DNA from: [Zimmermannella] alba NBRC 15616
Lineage (GTDB): Bacteria > Actinomycetota > Actinomycetes > Actinomycetales > Microbacteriaceae
Direction of reading: 5' to 3'
Length of the DNA: 64,000 bases
NCBI RefSeq assembly: GCF_001570905.1
Contig: NZ_BCSO01000005.1
Location: 1-64,000 of the forward strand
Shown here: positions 19,544 through 25,638 of the stretch, piece by piece
How positions within the stretch are numbered: the first letter of the stretch is position 1
Layout: every line of letters starts with the position of its first letter
Position numbers and translations under genes: made by a program
The notes under the pieces: model-generated
Databases searched by the model: none
The model's input: only the letters and a program-made list of their open reading frames with translations
Told to the model about the DNA's origin: nothing

Positions 19544-20998
19544 ATGACGGACACGTTCGTTCAGGCGCAGGCCGGGTGGCTCTCGCGCGTTGCCCTCGCA
19601 GAAAAGATGATCCCGCTCATCGGGAAGCTCTACCGCGAGAACAACGTCGTCACCTCCATTCACGGCAAGCGCCTCATCAACCTCTCGGCGATCGAGATCC
19701 TGCAGGCGCACCGCTACGCACAGCAGGTCAACGACACCGAGCTCGAGCTCGAGAAGACGCTCCCCATCCTCGAGCGTCTCGTCGAGATGGACCTCGGCAC
19801 CGCCTCGATCGACGTGGGTCAGCTCGCCTACCGCTTCGACGCTGAGGGCGGCGACCTCGCTGCCTTCCTCGGCCGCGAGCTCGGCGAAGTTGTCGGATCG
19901 AGCACCGAAACCTCGGGCGCTGACATTGTCCTCTACGGCTTTGGTCGCATCGGCCGCCTCCTCGCCCGCATCCTCATCTCGCACGCTGGCCGTGGCAAGG
20001 GACTCCGCCTCCGCGCCGTCGTCGTGCGCAAGGGCTCGGAGAACGACCTCGAGAAGCGCGCGAGCCTGCTCAAGCGTGACTCGGTCCACGGCCCCTTCAA
20101 CGGCACCATCACCGTTGACAAGGAAAACAACACGATCCTCGCCAACGGCACCCTCATCCAGGTCATCTACTCGAACGACCCGGCCACCGTTGACTACACG
20201 CAGTACGGCATCAACGACGCCATCGTCGTCGACAACACCGGCCGCTGGCGTGACGAGGAGGGCCTCTCGCAGCACCTCCAGTCGAAGGGCGTCAAGCGCG
20301 TTCTCCTCACGGCTCCCGGCAAGGGCGACCTCAAGAACATCGTCCACGGCATCAACCACGAGGGCATCGAGGACACCGACCGCATCATCTCGGCAGCATC
20401 CTGCACGACGAACGCGATCACCCCGGTCCTTAAGGCCATCAACGACCGCTTCGGTGTTGAGCACGGCCACGTTGAGACGGTTCACTCGTTCACGAACGAC
20501 CAGAACCTCATCGACAACTTCCACAAGGGCGCCCGCCGTGGCCGCGCCGCAACGCTCAACATGGTCCTCACCGAGACTGGTGCCGCCAAGGCCGTCTCGA
20601 AGGCCCTCCCGGAGTTCGCTGGCAAGCTCACCGGTAACGCCATCCGCGTTCCCACCCCGGACGTCTCGATGGCGGTCCTCAACCTGCGCCTCGAGAAGGA
20701 AGCCACGCGCGATGAGGTGAACGACTACCTCCGTCAGATCGCCCTCAACTCGAACCTGCGCCAGCAGATCGACTACATCGAGTCGAGCGAGGTTGTCTCG
20801 AACGACTTCGTCGGCACGACCCGCGCCGGCATCGTCGACGGCCTCGCCACGATCGCCAACGGCAAGAACCTCGTGCTCTACGTCTGGTACGACAACGAGT
20901 TCGGCTACTCGATGCAGGTGGTGCGCATCATGGAACTCCTCGGCGGCGTGCTGCCTCCGGTTCTTCCGCACCGCAAGCAGATTTCGGAAATCGCGTAG
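19544..20998 (+). CDS. gap: Glyceraldehyde-3-phosphate dehydrogenase, long GapB type
   Basis: GAPDH interconverts glyceraldehyde-3-phosphate and 1,3-bisphosphoglycerate. The 484-residue protein has an N-terminal extension of about 125 residues (helical, starting MTDTFVQAQAGWLSRVALAE), then the Rossmann motif YGFGRIGRLLARI, the catalytic Cys in ISAASCTTNAI and WYDNEFGYSMQVVRI at the end. The same long architecture is known for the gluconeogenic GapB (GapX) of Corynebacterium glutamicum, so an NADP-linked anabolic role is plausible. Very biased codon use indicates high expression. AGAAGGA lies just upstream of the ATG, and a strong terminator follows. It is monocistronic. Confidence 0.93.
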   Translation: MTDTFVQAQAGWLSRVALAEKMIPLIGKLYRENNVVTSIHGKRLINLSAIEILQAHRYAQQVNDTELELEKTLPILERLVEMDLGTASIDVGQLAYRFDAEGGDLAAFLGRELGEVVGSSTETSGADIVLYGFGRIGRLLARILISHAGRGKGLRLRAVVVRKGSENDLEKRASLLKRDSVHGPFNGTITVDKENNTILANGTLIQVIYSNDPATVDYTQYGINDAIVVDNTGRWRDEEGLSQHLQSKGVKRVLLTAPGKGDLKNIVHGINHEGIEDTDRIISAASCTTNAITPVLKAINDRFGVEHGHVETVHSFTNDQNLIDNFHKGARRGRAATLNMVLTETGAAKAVSKALPEFAGKLTGNAIRVPTPDVSMAVLNLRLEKEATRDEVNDYLRQIALNSNLRQQIDYIESSEVVSNDFVGTTRAGIVDGLATIANGKNLVLYVWYDNEFGYSMQVVRIMELLGGVLPPVLPHRKQISEIA

Positions 20999-21007
20999 TT
21001 TTCCACT

Positions 21008-21048
21008 ATGACGCCCCGGTCGATGACGGCCGGGGCGTCATTCTTTCT
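21008..21048 (+). terminator. Rho-independent terminator of gap
   Basis: Arms ATGACGCCCCGG (21008-21019) and CCGGGGCGTCAT (21030-21041) form a perfect 12-base GC-rich stem with a 10-base loop, followed by TCTTTC. It lies 10 bases after the gap stop. Confidence 0.9.
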
Positions 21049-21090
21049 CCAAAAAGGCGAGTAGCTGAGGCTCGCAGAAATAAAATGAAT

Positions 21091-21109
21091 ACGCATCATT
21101 TGGATGCGT
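21091..21109. promoter_or_regulatory. Inverted repeat upstream of ddaH
   Basis: ACGCATC-ATTTG-GATGCGT is a perfect 7-base palindrome with a 5-base spacer, 61 bases upstream of the ddaH start in an AT-richer stretch. This form fits a dimeric repressor site. Which regulator binds is unknown. Confidence 0.45.
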
Positions 21110-21169
21110 TGTTGGCCTTTCGACTGCATTCGCCAGAGTATGAAGCAGCCACACATCATGGAGGTTCGG

Positions 21170-21943
21170 ATGTTTACCACCGCAATCGCACGCACTCCTT
21201 CACGGAGCCTCATCGATGGCATTAGCCAGACCCCGGAGATGGGCAAGCCGGACTACGAGCTCGCCCTCAAGCAGCACGAGCGCTACGTCGAGATCCTTCG
21301 CGAGCTCGGCCTCAAGGTGACTGTGCTTGAGTCCGCTGAAGACTCCCCGGACAGCGTCTTCATTGAAGACAACGCCCTGTGCACCCCGCACGGCGTTGCC
21401 ATCATCTCCCGCCCCGGTGCTGACACCCGCCGCGACGAGGTGAAGCTCCCGGACCTCCGTGCCGCCCTTGCTGAGCACTACGACACCATTGAAGAAGTTG
21501 TTGACCCGGGCACGGTTGACCCGGGTGACATTCTCATGGTCGGTGACCACTACTACATCGGTATTTCGCACCGCACGAACGATGCCGCTGCTGACCAGAT
21601 CATCAAGATTCTTGAAGCACACGGCATGACCGGTGAAAAGGTGAAGGTGGAAGGCATTCTTCACCTCAAGGACGACGTTGTGTACCTGGACAAGAAGGAT
21701 CTCATCGTCGCCAAGGCATATGAGAACCACCCGGCATTCGCCGACTACAACAAGATCGTCGTGGACGACGACGAGTACTACGCCGTGAACAGCCTCTGGA
21801 TCAACGGCACCGTCATCGTTCCGGAAGGCTTCCCGAAGACCGAGAAGGCCATTCGTGACGCCGGCTACGAGGTTGTCCTCATCAACACCTCGGAGTTCGA
21901 GAAGATCACGGGTAGCCTCACCTGCATGTCGCTCCGCTTCTAA
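21170..21943 (+). CDS. ddaH: Dimethylarginine dimethylaminohydrolase family protein
   Basis: DDAH hydrolyses methylated arginines to citrulline and methylamines. The 257-residue protein shows the amidinotransferase-superfamily residues: DSVFIEDNAL near residue 62, the His in YIGISHRTN near residue 140, and the nucleophilic Cys in GSLTCMSLRF nine residues from the end. This is the usual length and end of bacterial DDAH. ATG 21170 follows GGAGG at 21160; an upstream in-frame ATG (21140) and others lack a site. It is monocistronic. A related arginine deiminase-like role cannot be excluded but the short length favours DDAH. Confidence 0.88.
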   Translation: MFTTAIARTPSRSLIDGISQTPEMGKPDYELALKQHERYVEILRELGLKVTVLESAEDSPDSVFIEDNALCTPHGVAIISRPGADTRRDEVKLPDLRAALAEHYDTIEEVVDPGTVDPGDILMVGDHYYIGISHRTNDAAADQIIKILEAHGMTGEKVKVEGILHLKDDVVYLDKKDLIVAKAYENHPAFADYNKIVVDDDEYYAVNSLWINGTVIVPEGFPKTEKAIRDAGYEVVLINTSEFEKITGSLTCMSLRF

Positions 21944-21956
21944 GGAGTGCCTCACA

Positions 21957-21991
21957 GCAGCGGCCCAGGTTCACGCAGCCTGGGCCGCTGC
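21957..21991. terminator. Bidirectional terminator between ddaH and glycosylase-like gene
   Basis: A perfect 13-base stem, GCAGCGGCCCAGG (21957-21969) and its complement (21979-21991), with a 9-base loop. It overlaps the last six codons and stop of the convergent gene that ends at 21971. Confidence 0.85.
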
Positions 21992-22876
21992 GTGTGTCCG
22001 GAGTGCCGTAATGGCGTTGAGCATTCGCACGCGCAGGTCTTGTGCCCGGGCTGCATAGTCGCGCTGCAGCTCCACGTAGGTGGCCTTGCCTTCGGGGGTC
22101 TCGACGGGAATCGCTGGGAGAGCGAAGGCGCTCACGTCGTAGGGCGAGGCCTGCATGTCGGTGTAGCGAATCTCGCGGGCGAGCTCGAAGGCGTCGAGGA
22201 GAAGCGTTCCAGGGATCGCGGGGCCAAGCTTCGTCGCCCACTTGTAGATGTCCATGTTTGCGTGGAGGCAGCCGGCCTGGTCGAGCTCAGGCTGGGATTC
22301 GCGGCAGGGCTGGATGGCGTTGAGCGGTCGCGCGTCCGGCGTGAAGAAGCGGAACGCGTCAAAGTGGCTGCACGCAATCTTGTGCCCGTCGACGACGGCA
22401 TCCGTTCCGGCCTCGCCAAGGCGCAGGGGGAGGGGATGCCGGTGTTCGTCCTCGTGGTACACCATGGCCCATTCGTGCAGACCGAAGCAGCCAAATCGTG
22501 CGGGGCGATTGAGGATGCGCTTCGTGAGGTATTCGATGAAGTCGACGGTGCTGCCGCGGTCGGCCATGAACTGGGCGGCATCGAATTCGACGGCGTCAGC
22601 ACCAGCTCTGCGGTACCAGCGCCAGGCGGTGTGCGGAGCATCCTGAGCGCCATCCAGTACGACTCCGGGGCCCGGGTGCCAGCGGCGAAGGATCGACGGC
22701 TTCACCGAGTAGTAGCTGAAGAGGAAGTCTTCGATTGCGTGCTTCTCGTGACGGTCACGCACGCTGCGCCACTCGCCGGTGAGAGCATCGGCGCGCTCGG
22801 CGTGCTCGCGAACTGCGCGCTGCCAGTCGTCGCGCGCGAGGTGTGTGCGCGGCATGGTGGCAGCGGTCGAGAGCAT
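21971..22876 (-). CDS. Conserved actinobacterial protein annotated as 3-methyladenine DNA glycosylase
   Basis: The 301-residue protein belongs to a conserved actinobacterial family usually labelled 3-methyladenine DNA glycosylase, with the hallmark stretches EDFLFSYYSVKPS, RRWHPGPGVVL, RFGCFGLHEWAMVYH, KIACSHFDAFRFFTP and CLHANMDIYKWATKL. I do not see the HhH-GPD or AlkA catalytic motif, so the enzymatic name should be treated as a family label. Conserved His, Glu and Cys residues suggest a metal- or ligand-binding enzyme. ATG 22876 is supported by TACCCT at 22884-22889, which leaves 7 bases to the start (leaderless arrangement); other starts are the in-frame 22855 ATG or a longer form overlapping the neighbouring gene. 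Confidence 0.85.
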   Translation of the reverse strand: MLSTAATMPRTHLARDDWQRAVREHAERADALTGEWRSVRDRHEKHAIEDFLFSYYSVKPSILRRWHPGPGVVLDGAQDAPHTAWRWYRRAGADAVEFDAAQFMADRGSTVDFIEYLTKRILNRPARFGCFGLHEWAMVYHEDEHRHPLPLRLGEAGTDAVVDGHKIACSHFDAFRFFTPDARPLNAIQPCRESQPELDQAGCLHANMDIYKWATKLGPAIPGTLLLDAFELAREIRYTDMQASPYDVSAFALPAIPVETPEGKATYVELQRDYAARAQDLRVRMLNAITALRTHAAAQAA

Positions 22877-22883
22877 GCCATCC

Positions 22884-22889
22884 AGGGTA
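22884..22889 (-). promoter_or_regulatory. -10 element, leaderless promoter
   Basis: TACCCT fits TAnnnT and lies 7 bases before the ATG at 22876 on the minus strand. No ribosome site lies between. Confidence 0.55.
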
Positions 22890-22899
22890 TCGCCGCCCG

Positions 22900-24102
22900 C
22901 TAGTCGGGTGTGCCGAGCGTGACGGTGCTGCGGGGCCACGGGTCGGCAAAGTCGTGCCCCTCTGCCCATTCAACGAGCTCCTCATCGGAGAGGAGGCACT
23001 CTCGGAGCACCTGCTCAAAGGCGACGGTGTCGTCACGTTCGCCAATGAGGGTGATTTGCGTCCGTCGGTCGCCAACGAGGGGATCGAGCCGTGCGAGCGT
23101 TGCCTCGAGGACGCGTCGCTCATCATCGTTCAGGCGGGAACCGTCGTGCGTGAGGATGCCGGCCTTCCAGTATCCGAGCGCCTCGAGCCCAACACCTCCC
23201 GCGGCTTGATTCCAGAGCAGGACGAGATCGTCACGTGCGGGGAGCCAGAAGAATCCCTTGCTGCGGTACAGGCCTTGGGGGAGCTGCTCGGTGAAGGCGG
23301 TGTGGAGGCGCTCCGGATGGAACCCGCGCGGGGTGTCGATGACGAGCGAGGCGATGCCGTCCTCGCGACCAGCCTGCGCATCGGCGTCGTCGAGTTCGCG
23401 CCCGAGCTGCGCCACGCGTCGCGCATCATATGGCGGCGCCTTCATGACATCGGCGTAGCGGATGTTGCCGTAGCTCGTGCCACTGATCGCGGCGAACGGG
23501 TTGATGGGGGAGATGGCCTTCGCGATCTCCTGCACGTCCTCATCGCTGATTTTGTCGAGCTTGGTGAGCAAGATCCAGTTTGCAAACATGAGCTGCTCAG
23601 CCATGAGGTTTTCGATGCCGCGCGTTCCTTGCTGAAGGTGTTGCTGCAGTCTCGGCACGATGGCGTGGCCGAGCGCGAAGTCGTCGCGCAGCATTGCGCT
23701 GTCAATGAGTGACAGGAATCCGCGCAGCTCAAGCTTGGGATGCGTCCGCAAAAAACGGATGAGCGGCCACGGCCTCGTCGACCCCGAGGTTTCGATGATG
23801 AGGTGGTCAGGACGATAGCCCTCGAGGATGCGGTCGGTCTCCTCACGCAGCCGCTCGAGGAGTTCGGCCTCGTGGATCGAGCCGTCGTTGAGCGCCGCGA
23901 AGTTGCCGAGCGAGGGGCTCACGACCTCGGTGCCCTCGGCGACGACGCCATCCACATCGAGGGATGACATGTCGTTCACGATGATGGCGACACGTCCCGG
24001 CGGATCCTGCTTCGCGGACTGCGTGACGAGACTGTGGAGGAGCGTCGTCTTGCCAGAACCGAGGAACCCACTCAAAACGGTCACGGGAACCTGCTTTGGC
24101 AT
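22900..24102 (-). CDS. COG0523 (CobW-like) GTPase without CxCC motif
   Basis: COG0523 proteins are G3E GTPases that deliver metals, often zinc. The 400-residue product has Walker A GFLGSGKTTLL near residue 12, VNDMSSLDVD, ETSGSTRPWPLIRF and LTKLDKI, then a C-terminal CobW_C domain (RSKGFFWLPA, LTLIGERDD). The metal-binding GCxCC that normally follows the switch region is missing; the equivalent place reads SPSLGNFAALNDGS. The second COG0523 gene in this window (38324-39385) has the motif, so the two may differ in metal or in needing it. TGGAG lies before the ATG. Zur control is common for such genes but no Zur box was recognised here. Confidence 0.87.
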   Translation of the reverse strand: MPKQVPVTVLSGFLGSGKTTLLHSLVTQSAKQDPPGRVAIIVNDMSSLDVDGVVAEGTEVVSPSLGNFAALNDGSIHEAELLERLREETDRILEGYRPDHLIIETSGSTRPWPLIRFLRTHPKLELRGFLSLIDSAMLRDDFALGHAIVPRLQQHLQQGTRGIENLMAEQLMFANWILLTKLDKISDEDVQEIAKAISPINPFAAISGTSYGNIRYADVMKAPPYDARRVAQLGRELDDADAQAGREDGIASLVIDTPRGFHPERLHTAFTEQLPQGLYRSKGFFWLPARDDLVLLWNQAAGGVGLEALGYWKAGILTHDGSRLNDDERRVLEATLARLDPLVGDRRTQITLIGERDDTVAFEQVLRECLLSDEELVEWAEGHDFADPWPRSTVTLGTPD

Positions 24103-24236
24103 AACACTCCAGACGCGCGAGTTGAGAACGAATCCTCATAAGTGTAGGGGTGGCGCGCCGTGTGGGATTGTGGTCGCCCTCGCTGCTGGAATGCGGTAGT
24201 CTGTCCTGGTTGCACGCACGCGAGTGCGGAATGCCA

Positions 24237-24310
<74 letters not shown>

Positions 24311-24314
24311 CGAG

Positions 24315-24343
24315 AAAGCCGCTGGGAAACCAGCGGCTTTTGT
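24315..24343 (+). terminator. Terminator of tRNA-Pro
   Basis: AAAGCCGCTGG (24315-24325) pairs with CCAGCGGCTTT (24330-24340) around GAAA, and a short T-tract follows. It starts 4 bases after the tRNA. Confidence 0.88.
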
Positions 24344-24364
24344 CGTTTCCACGGAATGAGCCCG

Positions 24365-24952
24365 TCACGAACGTTGTGCCACGATCGCACCGTGCGGGCG
24401 TGACGTCGTGTCGTGACGCTCATGTGTCTCCAAGACAGTGAATCCCACATGCTCGATACATGAGACGAACTCGTTCAAAGGCCAGAAATATGCGGTCGTT
24501 ACAGCGTGTGAAAAAGGGGCGTGGGCCGGTGCGGTAAAGAACCCAACGAGGAAGCTACCGCCGGGTGATAGCGCGGCATGGCAGCTCTGCAGCGCTATGT
24601 CGAGGCGCACTGGATCGTGATGGATGAGGGAGTACCAAGCCAGGATTCCCATCGCTGAGTTTGCTGGCAAGGACTCAGCGCTGCCGAGAGCGAAACGGCA
24701 TTGTGAGAATCGCTGCCGAGCTGAAGTAATGAATTCAACGGTCGGGTCAATACCCCGAACGTTGCAACCCTGGGCGGTCAGGAACTCGGTCCAATGGCCG
24801 GGGCCGCACCCGACGTCAATGATTGGACCCTTGATCTGGCGTCCCCAACGTGAAATAAGCTTCTGATCTTCAGCATGCGTGCTGTCCAGAGAACCGAGCG
24901 CCCGAACATACTCGTCGCTGCGTCGCCCATAAGCTTCGGAGACCTCACGCAT
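24365..24952 (-). CDS. SAM-dependent methyltransferase
   Basis: The 195-residue protein has the class I methyltransferase motif I IIDVGCGPGHWTEFL near residue 45, then GIDPTVEFI (motif post I) and LSPGGSFLVGFF. Substrate is unknown. I prefer ATG 24952 (MREVSEAYGRRSDEY), which overlaps the upstream gene end by 8 bases and gives the usual N-terminus. The sequence here is visibly less GC-rich than its surroundings, with atypical codons such as ATA-, TCA- and AGG-type use, so lateral acquisition is possible. It is in a two-gene unit with the glycolipid-binding-type gene and ends near the tRNA-Pro terminator. Confidence 0.85.
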   Translation of the reverse strand: MREVSEAYGRRSDEYVRALGSLDSTHAEDQKLISRWGRQIKGPIIDVGCGPGHWTEFLTAQGCNVRGIDPTVEFITSARQRFSQCRFALGSAESLPANSAMGILAWYSLIHHDPVRLDIALQSCHAALSPGGSFLVGFFTAPAHAPFSHAVTTAYFWPLNEFVSCIEHVGFTVLETHERHDTTSRPHGAIVAQRS

Positions 24953-25547
24953 CCGAAGTCCGCTTCGCGAGGCCGGGATAGTCAAGCACAACGCCCTGCC
25001 GGTCCACTTTGAGCTGTACATTTACCTGCCGAGTGCCACTGGCGTACGTCACGAGGCCATCGACAGACGGCGAACCGTAGTACTGGTCGGAGGCAATAAC
25101 ACGCAACGACGGTACCTCGACCCACGCCATGATGAGCGGCTGCACAGCGTGTGGCTGCGTGTGAAGGCCGAGTCGTCGAATCGGCATCGTATTCGTGAGT
25201 GGGCACAATCCGAGGTCGCAATCGAGGGCCTGGCTGAGATCTACATCATCGGCGATACCAGGAGCTCCGAGTGCCGTTGGCTGCTCACCGATCATTCCGA
25301 CGTCATCGTGCCAATGCCCGTTGTCATCGCGTGTCAGCGCGAGATGACGGTTCCATCCGCTGCCGGTGGTAACGATCTCAAGGGAGCGGGTCACCCAATC
25401 CTCAGCAAGATCGAGTTGCCATGTGGCGGTATAGCGATGTGCGCGATGCGTGCCGCTGGCTGCGAAGGAGTTGATCTGCCAGAGGACATCAGCGGTGACA
25501 CTGGCTTGAGGTTCCTCGGTGAGCTCCCACTCATAATGTGCCGTCAT
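24945..25547 (-). CDS. Putative glycolipid-binding protein (DUF1089)
   Basis: The 200-residue product matches the putative glycolipid-binding family: W..DLAEDWVTRSLEI, LALTRDDNGHW, DVDLSQALDCDLGLCPLTNTMPIRRL, AWVEVPSL, YYGS and the closing VDRQGVVLDYPGLAKR are all family positions. The family is a beta-barrel with a hydrophobic cavity; the name is from structure and the true ligand is unknown. ATG 25547 is preceded by TACCTT at 25554-25559, a 6-base spacing that fits a leaderless transcript. The downstream methyltransferase overlaps by 8 bases, so both are likely one transcript. Confidence 0.85.
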   Translation of the reverse strand: MTAHYEWELTEEPQASVTADVLWQINSFAASGTHRAHRYTATWQLDLAEDWVTRSLEIVTTGSGWNRHLALTRDDNGHWHDDVGMIGEQPTALGAPGIADDVDLSQALDCDLGLCPLTNTMPIRRLGLHTQPHAVQPLIMAWVEVPSLRVIASDQYYGSPSVDGLVTYASGTRQVNVQLKVDRQGVVLDYPGLAKRTSDA

Positions 25548-25553
25548 GCCGGG

Positions 25554-25559
25554 AAGGTA
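25554..25559 (-). promoter_or_regulatory. -10 element, leaderless promoter
   Basis: TACCTT lies 6 bases before the ATG at 25547 with no ribosome site between. Confidence 0.55.
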
Positions 25560-25581
25560 ACAGACGATGAACGGAGGACAC

Positions 25582-25630
25582 CGAGGCGGGTCCGGTCCAG
25601 AAGTGAAACTTCTGGACCGGACCCGCCTCG
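25582..25630. terminator. Long perfect hairpin after phoX
   Basis: Two 23-base arms (25582-25604 and 25608-25630) pair perfectly around a 3-base loop (GAA on the plus strand). It lies 8 bases after the phoX stop. There is no T-tract, but the stem is far longer than the other terminators of this window. Confidence 0.8.
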
Positions 25631-25638
25631 GTGGAGCC

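Noticed and set aside
19286-20971. 561-codon minus-strand frame opposite gap
   Set aside because: A shadow of a highly biased GAPDH gene.
21083-21100. ARG box upstream of ddaH (AATGAATACGCATCAT)
   Set aside because: The second half does not match ATTCA. The simple 7-base palindrome explains the pattern better.
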